NCBI RefSeq assembly: GCF_004801375.1
Contig: NZ_SSNZ01000004.1
Coordinates: forward strand, 1-64,000
DNA: 64,000 nt
Direction of reading: 5' to 3'
Origin: Flavobacterium supellecticarium
GTDB lineage: Bacteria; Bacteroidota; Bacteroidia; Flavobacteriales; Flavobacteriaceae
The translations under genes and the position numbers were made by a program. Below are positions 19,158-26,787 of the stretch, piece after piece. Each line of letters starts with the position of its first letter. The stretch's first letter is position 1. A model generated the notes under the pieces. That model was not told the DNA's origin. It made no database searches and saw only the letters and a list, made by a program, of their open reading frames with translations.

Positions 19158-20069
19158 TTAATTTTGAGAACCTTTACAAGCAGGATCCAGATGTAGTTTC
19201 TTTCCACTACCAGATGTACAAAGCGGAATTTGATCGAAAGTATACTGCGCTCCGGTTGTTGAACCCGGTATACGGATTTCATCTTTAGTTAAAACCCCAT
19301 CGTTATCATCATCGATATCAAAAACATCGGCTACACCATCACCATCCGTATCGATCAAGGCACCATTTGCATCAAAACCGTATTCGTAACGCGACAAGAC
19401 ACCGTCACCATCCTGATCCAAAAATTGGATATCGTATAATTTAAACGAAAATATCAAAGGTGAATATTCTGGAATACTTCCCACATAACTGGCGTAATAC
19501 CCTAAACCGGAAGGCAAAAACACCACACCGGCTCCGTAATCTTTATAACCTAAAGTTCCATCCGGATTTTCAGTAACAGTTCCTCTTTTAAACTCCGGGA
19601 AGATATATTCCCAACCTTTAATAGCTCCTAAAAGACTAATTTCGGTTGCATTTGGCGCATAATCAAACTGAGCATCTGTGAGCAGCAACCCTTTATAAGA
19701 CGTATAGACCTTATCAATACCACAAGGCGCGTCTCCAACTCCTGCAGCCAGTTTCAGATAATATACCTTATATTCGATATTATGCAGTTTTACAATTTTA
19801 GTTTGCAAAGGATAGGTTGTCTGATCCCAGATAGAAACCTGCGAACCACCGTCCGGTATAGCCGTAATGGTTGTATTAGTCACATCACCATTGGCATTAT
19901 GATCTACCTCGATATAATGCGTTTTCAAATAATTTTCAATAGCTACGATATCTGAAGCAAATTGTTGGCCGTAATCGCGGAGTTCAACAGTAGCAGCACC
20001 TTTATCATCACAGGCAAAAAGAGTTGCCATTAACAATGCACTTCCCACTATCTTAAAGAATCTATTCAT
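19158..20069 (-). CDS. FKBP-type peptidyl-prolyl isomerase lipoprotein with Ca-binding tail
   Basis: The 303-aa product has a lipoprotein signal peptide with lipobox LFAC (Cys about 20), so it is probably anchored in the outer membrane. The middle region has the FKBP-like strand pattern (FLPSGLGYY...IPEYSPLIFSFKLYDI). The C-terminal third contains two calcium-binding thrombospondin-type-3-like repeats, DQDGDGVLSRYEYG and DTDGDGVADVFDIDDDNDG, and a short Cys-containing tail. Isomerase activity is inferred from family; several catalytic FKBP residues could not be verified by eye. Confidence 0.8.
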   Translation of the reverse strand: MNRFFKIVGSALLMATLFACDDKGAATVELRDYGQQFASDIVAIENYLKTHYIEVDHNANGDVTNTTITAIPDGGSQVSIWDQTTYPLQTKIVKLHNIEYKVYYLKLAAGVGDAPCGIDKVYTSYKGLLLTDAQFDYAPNATEISLLGAIKGWEYIFPEFKRGTVTENPDGTLGYKDYGAGVVFLPSGLGYYASYVGSIPEYSPLIFSFKLYDIQFLDQDGDGVLSRYEYGFDANGALIDTDGDGVADVFDIDDDNDGVLTKDEIRIPGSTTGAQYTFDQIPLCTSGSGKKLHLDPACKGSQN

Positions 20070-20149
20070 TATTACTAAAATTTAACGGTGCAAGATACAA
20101 TTTTCCTTTATTTTTGTTTTAATATTAACATCGAATTTTGAATTTTCAT

Positions 20150-20545
20150 ATGAGAGTGGATAAATATTTGTGGTGTGTCCGCTACTACAAAACGCGAAAC
20201 ATTGCTACTGAGGCATGTAAGAAAGGACATATCACCGTAAATGGGCAGGCTGCCAAACCCTCACGGGAAGTTTTTCCTACCGATAAAATCACCTTACGCA
20301 GAGACCAGATCAACTATATTTTAACTGTTTTGGATATTCCTGACAATCGGGTTGGTGCCAAACTGGTTGACATTTACCGTAAAGATGAGACCCCGGCAGA
20401 AGCTTTTGAGCATCTGGAATTACTACGACTCTCCAAAGAACACTACAGAGCCAAAGGCACCGGAAGACCTACCAAAAAAGACCGCCGGGACATTGACGAT
20501 TATACCGACGAACCTTCTATTGATTTTGAAGATGACAACATTTAA
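20150..20545 (+). CDS. RNA-binding S4 domain protein (Hsp15/HslR-like)
   Basis: The 131-aa product begins MRVDKYLWCVRYYKTRN, the typical start of HslR/Hsp15 proteins that bind stalled 50S subunits carrying peptidyl-tRNA. The S4 fold covers about 1-65 (ITVNGQAAKPSREVFPTDK), followed by a charged tail. A TTG four codons upstream is in frame but less likely. It overlaps the methyltransferase gene by 14 nt. Confidence 0.88.
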   Translation: MRVDKYLWCVRYYKTRNIATEACKKGHITVNGQAAKPSREVFPTDKITLRRDQINYILTVLDIPDNRVGAKLVDIYRKDETPAEAFEHLELLRLSKEHYRAKGTGRPTKKDRRDIDDYTDEPSIDFEDDNI

Positions 20546-21116
20546 CAAAGACTACTGGGAAAACCGTTACCAAAACGACGAAGCACCCTGGGACACCGGT
20601 TCGGTGACTGCTCCGATGAAAGCGTATATTGATCAAATAACAGATAAAAACCTGAAGATCTTAATTCCGGGTGCCGGCAATGCCCATGAGCTGGATTATC
20701 TTTTTTCGCAGGGTTTTCACAATGTATATGTAATTGATCTGGCACCGACACCATTAGAGAACATTAAATTACGAAATCCGGATTTCCCGGATAATCAATT
20801 AATTCAAGGTGATTTTTTTGAGTTAAAGCACACTTTTGATCTCGTATTGGAACAAACTTTTTTCTGTGCATTGTCGCCGGAATTACGTCCGCAATACGCA
20901 GTCAAAATGCATAACATTCTAAATCCGGGTGGTAAAATAGCCGGTTTATTGTTTGACTTTCCGTTAACCGAAGCCGGACCTCCATTTGGCGGAAGCGAAA
21001 CCGAATACCGCAAGCTATTTTCGGATACTTTTACGATTAAAACACTGGAAAGAGCACACAATTCGATAAAACCAAGACAGGATCGGGAACTGTTTTTTAT
21101 CTTTGAAAAAAAATAA
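20532..21116 (+). CDS. SAM-dependent methyltransferase, thiopurine methyltransferase family
   Basis: The 194-aa product starts MTTFNKDYWENRYQNDEAPWD, the typical TPMT-family N-terminus. It has the SAM-binding motif LIPGAGNAHELDYL, acidic loop VYVIDLAPTPLENI and EQTFFCALSPELRPQYA. The natural substrate is unknown; bacterial relatives act on small sulfur, selenium or tellurium compounds. The start at 20532 overlaps the S4 gene by 14 nt; longer in-frame extensions inside that gene are rejected. Confidence 0.88.
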   Translation: MTTFNKDYWENRYQNDEAPWDTGSVTAPMKAYIDQITDKNLKILIPGAGNAHELDYLFSQGFHNVYVIDLAPTPLENIKLRNPDFPDNQLIQGDFFELKHTFDLVLEQTFFCALSPELRPQYAVKMHNILNPGGKIAGLLFDFPLTEAGPPFGGSETEYRKLFSDTFTIKTLERAHNSIKPRQDRELFFIFEKK

Positions 21117-21137
21117 CACAACAACAACGCAACAACC

Positions 21138-21632
21138 ATGAAGAATATCATTCTGACACAACAGGAAATTAATCATAAAACCAAGCGAATCGCATATCAG
21201 ATCTACGAAACCTTTGCCGATGAACAAGAGGTTGTTTTGGCCGGAATTGCAGCCAACGGTTATATTTTTGCACAGAAAATAGCCCGCGAACTAAAAGAGA
21301 TTTCCGATCTTAACATCGTACTGTGCGAGGTTAAAATAAATAAAACACAACCACAGGAAACCATACAGACTTCGTTAACTCCGGAAGAATATGCCAACAA
21401 AAATCTGGTATTGATCGACGATGTCCTAAACTCCGGCACTACTTTGATCTACGGCGTAAAGCATTTCCTTGACGTACCATTAAAGAAATTCAAAACCGCG
21501 GTACTGGTAGATCGAAATCATAAAAAATACCCGGTAAAAGCCGATTTTAAAGGATTATCCTTATCTACTTCCCTGTTGGAACACATACAGGTGGTTTTCG
21601 AAGAGTCGGAAGAATATGCTTATTTAAGCTAA
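21138..21632 (+). CDS. Phosphoribosyltransferase family protein (PyrR-like)
   Basis: The 164-aa product has the type I PRTase fold with the PRPP-binding motif NLVLIDDVLNSGTTL and the AGIAANGYIFAQK loop. It resembles PyrR/Hpt-type proteins in size and motif placement. The base specificity cannot be read from the sequence. It lies 21 nt after the methyltransferase gene and overlaps the convergent aroK by 9 nt. Confidence 0.85.
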   Translation: MKNIILTQQEINHKTKRIAYQIYETFADEQEVVLAGIAANGYIFAQKIARELKEISDLNIVLCEVKINKTQPQETIQTSLTPEEYANKNLVLIDDVLNSGTTLIYGVKHFLDVPLKKFKTAVLVDRNHKKYPVKADFKGLSLSTSLLEHIQVVFEESEEYAYLS

Positions 21633-22142
21633 AAGCCCTTTTATCTCATTTACAATAGCGTCAGGATTTTTACCATCGACCGATACGATATGTTTGGCCT
21701 GATGGTAAAAATAACTCCTGTCGAAAAGGTGCTTTGCAACAAACTCCTCCACTTCTTCATCATTTAATCCGGCTAATAACGGTCGGTTGTGGCGTTCATT
21801 TTCCAAACGCGCCAGCAGCTCTTTTATGGAAGCTTTCAAATAAACCGATATAATTCCATCCAATTGTAAAAACTCGTGATTGTTGGCATAACAGGGAGCA
21901 CCACCGCCAAGGCTTAATATATAATTATCGTTTTCAGCGATAAACGATTTCAGTTTTTCGTGTTCCAGTTTACGAAATTTGATTTCTCCGGATTCAGAAA
22001 ATAATTCCGGAATGGTTTTTTGCGTTGCTTCTTCAATAATTTGATCCAGATCGAAGGCCGGAATCGAAGTCTTTTGCGACAATAATTTCCCAATTGTAGA
22101 CTTTCCCGATCCCATATAACCTATAAGAATAATTTTATGCAT
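21624..22142 (-). CDS. aroK: Shikimate kinase
   Basis: AroK phosphorylates shikimate in the common aromatic amino acid pathway. The 172-aa product has the P-loop GYMGSGKSTIGKLL, the shikimate-binding DLDQIIEE and FRKLEHEKL, the GGGAPCY loop and the lid region ERHNRPLL. Length is normal. Confidence 0.95.
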   Translation of the reverse strand: MHKIILIGYMGSGKSTIGKLLSQKTSIPAFDLDQIIEEATQKTIPELFSESGEIKFRKLEHEKLKSFIAENDNYILSLGGGAPCYANNHEFLQLDGIISVYLKASIKELLARLENERHNRPLLAGLNDEEVEEFVAKHLFDRSYFYHQAKHIVSVDGKNPDAIVNEIKGLLA

Positions 22143-22214
22143 ATTAATAAATGTCTCGTTAACAGAAACTTAAAAATTGACTTTAAAAAAAACACAAATT
22201 TAAACCAAAAAAGT

Positions 22215-22245
22215 CTTGGATAATAAAAAATAGGCCTTATATTTG
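22215..22245 (+). promoter_or_regulatory. Stable-RNA promoter of the tRNA cluster
   Basis: CTTG at 22215-22218, a 19-nt spacer and TATATTTG at 22238-22245 are followed by CACCCGC. The tRNA-Lys starts 25 nt downstream. The same ACCCGC-type sequence follows the -7 box at the left edge of the window, and CACCCG precedes the third tRNA-Lys. Confidence 0.7.
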
Positions 22246-22270
22246 CACCCGCAATCAGGAAATGATTACA

Positions 22271-22343
22271 GACTCGGTAGCTCAGCTGGTAGAGCACATC
22301 ACTTTTAATGATGGGGTCCTGGGTTCGAATCCCAGCCGGGTCA
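22271..22343 (+). tRNA. tRNA-Lys(TTT), copy 1
   Basis: The cloverleaf folds fully: acceptor GACTCGG/CCGGGTC with one GU pair, D stem GCTC/GAGC, anticodon stem CATCA/TGATG around loop CTTTTAA (anticodon TTT at 22304-22306) and T stem CTGGG/CCCAG. The discriminator is A; a full CCA is not encoded. Confidence 0.97.
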
Positions 22344-22377
22344 CAAAATGACCTGAAATTTATTTCTTGAAAGCACA

Positions 22378-22450
22378 GACTCGGTAGCTCAGCTGGTAGA
22401 GCACATCACTTTTAATGATGGGGTCCTGGGTTCGAATCCCAGCCGGGTCA
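22378..22450 (+). tRNA. tRNA-Lys(TTT), copy 2
   Basis: This 73-nt gene is identical to copy 1 and lies 34 nt after it, in the same transcript. It is followed by a Rho-independent terminator. Confidence 0.97.
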
Positions 22451-22459
22451 CAAAATGAA

Positions 22460-22484
22460 AGTCAAACAATAGTTTGACTTTTTT
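22460..22484 (+). terminator. Terminator after tandem tRNA-Lys genes
   Basis: AGTCAAAC, loop AATA and GTTTGACT (22460-22467 / 22472-22479) are followed by a T run. The same arms recur at 37714-37733 next to a degenerate tRNA-Lys 3' end. Confidence 0.88.
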
Positions 22485-22491
22485 CTTTTAT

Positions 22492-22576
22492 GGCCACGTG
22501 GAGAAATTGGTAGACTCGCCATCTTGAGGGGGTGGTGTCGCAAGACGTATGGGTTCGAATCCCATCGTGGTCACCA
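22492..22576 (+). tRNA. tRNA-Leu(GAG)
   Basis: A class II tRNA with acceptor GGCCACG/CGTGGTC, anticodon stem CCATC/GGTGG, loop TTGAGGG (anticodon GAG at 22526-22528), a long variable arm (TGTCGCAAGACGTA) and T arm ATGGG-TTCGAAT-CCCAT. CCA is encoded at 22574-22576. A strong terminator follows. Confidence 0.95.
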
Positions 22577-22577
22577 A

Positions 22578-22619
22578 ATGGTACAAATGTGGATCAACTA
22601 CATCTGTACCATTTTTTTT
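22578..22619 (+). terminator. Terminator after tRNA-Leu
   Basis: ATGGTACA and TGTACCAT (22578-22585 / 22605-22612), with additional pairing ATGT/ACAT inside, are followed by seven T. Confidence 0.85.
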
Positions 22620-22891
22620 ACTCCTTAATTCTTCGTTGATCAACAAAATAAAATTCAAAACTTCATTTATCCTGGTGATCGGAAAAGCAAAACCGTCAAA
22701 CGTGACTTTTTCAGGGTAAACAAAATGCCAGTTTTTCTTTTTTCTACCTCACATACATTAACAATAATCATCAAATAACTCTATTTCCAACCGGAAATTT
22801 CTTATATTTATACTCAAGAAATCGGGACAGTTAAACCACTACAGTTTGGCGTTTATTTTAAAAACAACACAAAGATCCCCATAAATTTACA

Positions 22892-23302
22892 ATGAAAACA
22901 CTCAAAGAAAATTACCCGTTGCTTAGTTTTATTGTTGGCTTTTTAGTTTGGTTAGTAGCTACGCTGTTATTTCGGATTGCCGGACAGCATTTTTTTATAG
23001 TTGACAATACACTAGTCATGATCATGTTATACATTATCCTAATACCTGCTTTAGGCTTCGTTGCAACCACGGTTTTTAACATCTGCAAATTAGACCACCT
23101 CGAAAGCATAAAATCAGCAGCCATTATGGTATTACCGGGTATGCTACTGGATACTGTTTGTGTAGAGTTTTTTGAAAAACTATTCCCTAACATGCCCGAA
23201 ATCTACAGTAAAACGTTTGCTTCCTGGCTTATGTTTGCCTACGCTATCGTTTTAATTTTCGGACTTCTGAGAAAGAAACTGACAAATAAAAACGAATTCT
23301 AA
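22892..23302 (+). CDS. DUF5367-like membrane protein
   Basis: The 136-aa product has four predicted TM helices (about 10-30, 38-60, 72-90, 108-128) and the LPGMLLDTVCVEFFEKLFPNM stretch between helices 3 and 4. From memory this resembles small flavobacterial membrane proteins of the DUF5367 family; the function is unknown. It stands alone between tRNA genes and may have been carried in by integration. Confidence 0.65.
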   Translation: MKTLKENYPLLSFIVGFLVWLVATLLFRIAGQHFFIVDNTLVMIMLYIILIPALGFVATTVFNICKLDHLESIKSAAIMVLPGMLLDTVCVEFFEKLFPNMPEIYSKTFASWLMFAYAIVLIFGLLRKKLTNKNEF

Positions 23303-23744
23303 ATGAATGGTCTTTAATCTGGTTTCTCAAATTCCAATCCGGTTTATTTGACTGTAAAATATGAATAAAACAATCCAAAAACAGGAATTCGCTGGATTAT
23401 TTTTTGATCCGACCAACCAAAATAGAGTGTATTTTTAGTACTTACAAATACTTTTTCATGCTTTAGAAGTACCGGAATTGATAAATGCCCAAAAAAATAG
23501 CACTTCTAAAAACCTGTAGTTCTTTCATATTGAAATAATTAAATTAACATCCGTTATTTTTTCAAAAATTAACATCAAAAAAAATCGGTTTTATTAGTTC
23601 ATCCAAATAAAAATCCCTTTCTTTGCACCCGTTAAAACAACAAAAGACAGCTACTTTTTCACAAGCTATCGAACGTTGCAATTCAGTAGGAAATTTTTCC
23701 TGTTTCACTGATCAAAAAAGAAACAAAACAGATATTATACAATA
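23303..23744. other. Intergenic region with probable tRNA-Lys promoter
   Basis: No coding frame is supported in about 440 nt. TTTCTTTGCACCCG near 23618-23631 has a degenerate -7 box followed by the CACCCG string seen at the other stable-RNA promoters here, and is the likely promoter of the third tRNA-Lys. The rest is AT-rich with nothing recognised. Confidence 0.45.
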
Positions 23745-23817
23745 GACTCGGTAGCTCAGCTGGTAGAGCACATCACTTTTAATGATGGGGTCCTGGGTTC
23801 GAATCCCAGCCGGGTCA
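23745..23817 (+). tRNA. tRNA-Lys(TTT), copy 3 at the island boundary
   Basis: This gene is identical over 73 nt to copies 1 and 2, with anticodon TTT. Its 3' end (from about 23803) is repeated imperfectly right after the gene and again at 37692-37707, as expected when an element integrates into a tRNA 3' end and restores the gene. Confidence 0.97.
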
Positions 23818-23839
23818 CGCTGAATCCCAGCGGGATCAC
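23803..23839. other. Putative attL: tRNA-Lys 3' end and its partial duplicate
   Basis: ATCCCAGCCGGGTCAC at 23803-23818 is the tRNA 3' end. ATCCCAGCGGGATCAC at 23824-23839 is a diverged second copy. The right-hand counterpart is ATCCCAGCCCGGTCAC at 37692-37707, one mismatch from the first. This supports a tRNA-targeted integration site. Confidence 0.55.
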
Positions 23840-23850
23840 AGATTGTCAGA

Positions 23851-23876
23851 AAAAGCACACGAAAGTGTGCTTTTTT
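23851..23876 (+). terminator. Terminator after tRNA-Lys copy 3
   Basis: GCACAC, loop GAAA and GTGTGC (23855-23860 / 23865-23870) with AAAA/TTTT flanks end in six T. It replaces the AGTCAAAC-type terminator, which now lies at the right end of the island. Confidence 0.85.
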
Positions 23877-24081
23877 CGTTTAAATACCCCTCGAAAAAAG
23901 CCCTTCTGCTAATAAGTAAACCAAGTTAAACCAAATCGATTTATAAAAAATGGTTACCTTTTTGGTTACCCATTTTATATTTTAAATTGGGTAACCATTT
24001 TTTGAACTTTTCTAATGTGCTGTTGAGAGAAACTCAATTTGTTTTTGGCTCTGCCACAAAAAAATAATTGATAACTTAAAT

Positions 24082-24195
24082 GTGAAGGAAGATGAAAAAC
24101 TTTCAATTCTATTTTGGATTTTCAATACAAAAGCAACCAAAAAGGATGGCAGTACTCATCTTTATGCAAGAGTAGCTGTCGATGGCTTAACCTAG
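24082..24195 (+). pseudogene. Tyrosine integrase N-terminal fragment
   Basis: The frame reads KLSILFWIFNTKATKKDG, then STHLYARVAVDG, then TAG at 24193. This matches the N-terminal arm-binding domain of Bacteroidota tyrosine recombinases (pattern SILFW...NGxxxIYARVTVDGK). The catalytic domain is absent. It lies 264 nt inside the tRNA-Lys boundary, where an island integrase is expected. Confidence 0.65.
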
Positions 24196-24432
24196 GAGAA
24201 TGTGCGAACAAAAAGTAGAGAGAAAATTAAGCTACCTTTTATACATAGTTAATTTTTGCGACATTCTTTCATCAACTTAATTTAAGATTTTGCTCTTATC
24301 TCTAACTCCACGCTAAGTTAGCATACCGCCACTTTCCAAATATCTTTCCGTGTGGTAACTTTAGAAGAATTTCGGGAGAAAAATTATACAAGCTGCATTT
24401 TTGTTTTTTATTAAATTGCTAAAAAATAATCA

Positions 24433-25284
24433 ATGCAAACTACCTCTAATTCTCTCTTTCATTTCACATATCATATAGACATATTGTCTAAAATCCTTCA
24501 AACAAAGTTCTATGGAAGCTATTGCAAAGAGCACTTTGAATGTAAGAGTTCCAAAGAAGAAATTTTAAGTTACACGATATACGTGCCTAAGATATCTTTC
24601 TGCGATATTCCAGAAGAAACCATAAATAAATACACAAGCTATGGGAAATATTGTATTGGTTTAAGCAAAGAATGGGCAAGAAGAAACCGATTAAACCCAG
24701 TTTTATATATAGAAAAAAACTCAATGATTGCCGAAAGCTTTATCCGAGCATTCAAAGGAACTCCTTTGGGAGTAGGTTTCGTGAACAGAACTGCTTCTGA
24801 GCTTGCGGAACTGTATAGACTGACTGAGTCTTCCCCAGATCGCCAAGCAATACTTGACGGGATAGACCATCTACTTACTCAAACAGAGGCGATGGAAAGA
24901 ATAGTCACATTCAGTCAATATTCGCCATTTTATATTAAATCATATGAGGATGATCTCCCAAGAAAAGACGGTGTGATTAAGGATTATAGATTTTATGATG
25001 AGCGTGAATGGTGCTATGTTCCTGAAAGCCTCCAAACTTCCAATGGCCTATACAAAAATGAACAGCAGTACAATGAATGGAGACAACAGAATGAAAACAA
25101 ACCTCTTATAGAAGAGGTTAGCCTTGATTTTGATTTTAGCGATATTACCCACTTAATTGTAGAAAAGAAAGAGGATATCAAAACCTTAGCAAAAGAAATC
25201 GAAATAATGCCTGCTCATAAAATCACTAGCGAACAAAAGGAGTTACTTATCAAAAAAATAACTTTATTTGAAAATTTAAAATAA
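24433..25284 (+). CDS. AbiGi-like abortive infection protein
   Basis: The 283-aa product starts TSNSLFHFTYHIDILSKILQ and contains KISFCDIPEETINKY, GKYCIGLSKEWARRNRLNP and VLYIEKNS, the pattern of the AbiGi family (antitoxin component of the lactococcal AbiG phage-resistance system, Pfam PF10899 as I recall). C-terminal DEREWCYVPE and a helical tail follow. No signal peptide is present. The usual partner AbiGii (toxin) is not next to it, so it may act alone or with a distant partner. It is the first intact gene of the tRNA-Lys island. Confidence 0.7.
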   Translation: MQTTSNSLFHFTYHIDILSKILQTKFYGSYCKEHFECKSSKEEILSYTIYVPKISFCDIPEETINKYTSYGKYCIGLSKEWARRNRLNPVLYIEKNSMIAESFIRAFKGTPLGVGFVNRTASELAELYRLTESSPDRQAILDGIDHLLTQTEAMERIVTFSQYSPFYIKSYEDDLPRKDGVIKDYRFYDEREWCYVPESLQTSNGLYKNEQQYNEWRQQNENKPLIEEVSLDFDFSDITHLIVEKKEDIKTLAKEIEIMPAHKITSEQKELLIKKITLFENLK

Positions 25285-25324
25285 TATAATTTAATCTTTT
25301 CTCGAACAATCAATTAATCGCAAT

Positions 25325-25411
25325 TTACTTTAAATATTGAGGGCAGTGAAAACCACATATCCTTCGGATTAATCCCTTTATGTGCTCATGTATTCCGTCA
25401 ACACTCGTAAA
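25325..25411 (-). pseudogene. Possible ISL3-type transposase C-terminal remnant
   Basis: The minus strand reads IHEHIKGLIRRICGFHCPQYLK and then stops. The IKxxxRRxxGFxxxxYxxK pattern resembles the end of ISL3-family transposases (NNKIKVIKRRAYGFHNFQY as I recall). The upstream part has been replaced by the chromate transporter gene on the other strand. The match is short and uncertain. Confidence 0.3.
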
Positions 25412-25434
25412 TTGAATTAAAATGCCAATGAAAA

Positions 25435-26565
25435 ATGGAGCATAGAGCAACTTTAAAAGAAATCGCAAAAGTCTTCGGTAAATTGGGTACCATTGGATTT
25501 GGGGGCCCGGCAGCACATATTGCGATGATGCGCGAAGAAGCCGTAGTAAAACGAAAATGGATGAGCGAACAACATTTTTTGGATTTACTGGGGGCTACTA
25601 ATCTCATTCCAGGCCCGAACAGTACGGAAATGGCAATCCATATCGGATATGATAAAGGTGGCTGGAAAGGCTTGGTTATAGCCGGCTTATGTTTTATTTT
25701 ACCCGCTGTTCTGATAACTGGTATATTTGCCTATTTATATAGTATATATTGTCAGTTACCAGAAGTCCAACCTTTTATCTATGGCATCAAACCTGCTATC
25801 ATAGCCATAATTTTATCTTCAATTTACCCATTGGCAAAACAGTCAGTGAAATCGATAAATTTAGTTCTGATCGGCATTACAGTTCTGTTAGCGGCAGTGT
25901 TTGGGATCAATGAGATCTATTTAATGTTTGCGGCGGGTTTGTTTGCACTTGGATTGCACACCGTTAAGAACAGGAAAAAAAGAACTTTGCACAACTTCGT
26001 TCCCATTGCTCTTTTTCAAATTACACAGACAACATTATGGAAAGCTACCAATACTCAACTTTTTTGGACATTCCTTAAAATTGGTTCCATCATATATGGC
26101 AGCGGATATGTTCTATTTGCTTTTTTAGATACCGAGCTGGTCGCAGCAGGTCTGCTCACAAGGCAACAGCTATTGGATGCCATAGCCGTAGGACAATTTA
26201 CACCTGGACCTGTTTTTTCTTCGGTAACATTTATTGGATTTCAAATCAATGGAATTTCGGGAGCTTTTGTTTCAACGTTAGCTATCTTCCTCCCCTCTTT
26301 TGTCCTTGTGGGACTCATTAATCCATTGATAAAAAGGTTAAGAAATTATAAAGGATTATCGGCATTCTTAGATGCTGTAAACGTAGCTTCCGTAGCAATG
26401 ATTTTAGCCGTATGTTATCAAATGGGCAAAGAAACAATTATCGATTGGCGATCAATTACCATAGCGCTTATCAGTATTGTTATCGTCTTTAAATTTAAGA
26501 AGATCAACAGTGCGTTTATTGTATTAAGTGGTGCTCTGTTAGGCTTTTTACTGCTCCAGTTCTAA
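25435..26565 (+). CDS. chrA: Chromate transporter (CHR family)
   Basis: The 376-aa product is a two-domain CHR permease. The first half has FGKLGTIGFGGPAAHIAMM and the NLIPGPNSTEMAIHIGY motif; the second half has GSIIYGSGYVLFAFLDTELV and VGQFTPGPVFSSVTFIGFQ. About ten TM helices are predicted. Family members export chromate, some at the expense of membrane potential; actual substrate is inferred. No ChrB or other regulator is adjacent. Confidence 0.9.
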   Translation: MEHRATLKEIAKVFGKLGTIGFGGPAAHIAMMREEAVVKRKWMSEQHFLDLLGATNLIPGPNSTEMAIHIGYDKGGWKGLVIAGLCFILPAVLITGIFAYLYSIYCQLPEVQPFIYGIKPAIIAIILSSIYPLAKQSVKSINLVLIGITVLLAAVFGINEIYLMFAAGLFALGLHTVKNRKKRTLHNFVPIALFQITQTTLWKATNTQLFWTFLKIGSIIYGSGYVLFAFLDTELVAAGLLTRQQLLDAIAVGQFTPGPVFSSVTFIGFQINGISGAFVSTLAIFLPSFVLVGLINPLIKRLRNYKGLSAFLDAVNVASVAMILAVCYQMGKETIIDWRSITIALISIVIVFKFKKINSAFIVLSGALLGFLLLQF

Positions 26566-26787
26566 TATTAGACCCATAAACCTCAAATCTCTTACTTAAT
26601 ATCCTTTTCTCAATTTAAATTCATAGGATTTATTTTGTATTTTTAATCAGTAAGAATCAGGCATTAAGTAAATTCAAAAAACCGGACTGAATACTTTAAA
26701 TCTAATTTGTCAGATACTAGAAGGATATTTTGGCTTACACTTTAAGGTGACAGTTAAAAATACTAATTCATTTTTTAACCGAAACTT

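Larger units (their letters stand above)
22488..22748 (-). pseudogene. Remnant of a serine recombinase C-terminus, antisense through tRNA-Leu
   Basis: Between an in-frame TGA (22749-22751) and a TAA (22488-22490), the minus strand reads KNWHFVYPEKVTFDG, then TRINEVLNFILLINEELR and KKNGTD. It then continues antisense through the tRNA-Leu gene. This matches, from memory, the C-terminal tail of Bacteroidota large serine recombinases, which often ends inside tRNA genes. No start or catalytic domain remains, so it is a scar of an earlier integration. The family call is from pattern recognition only. Confidence 0.5.
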
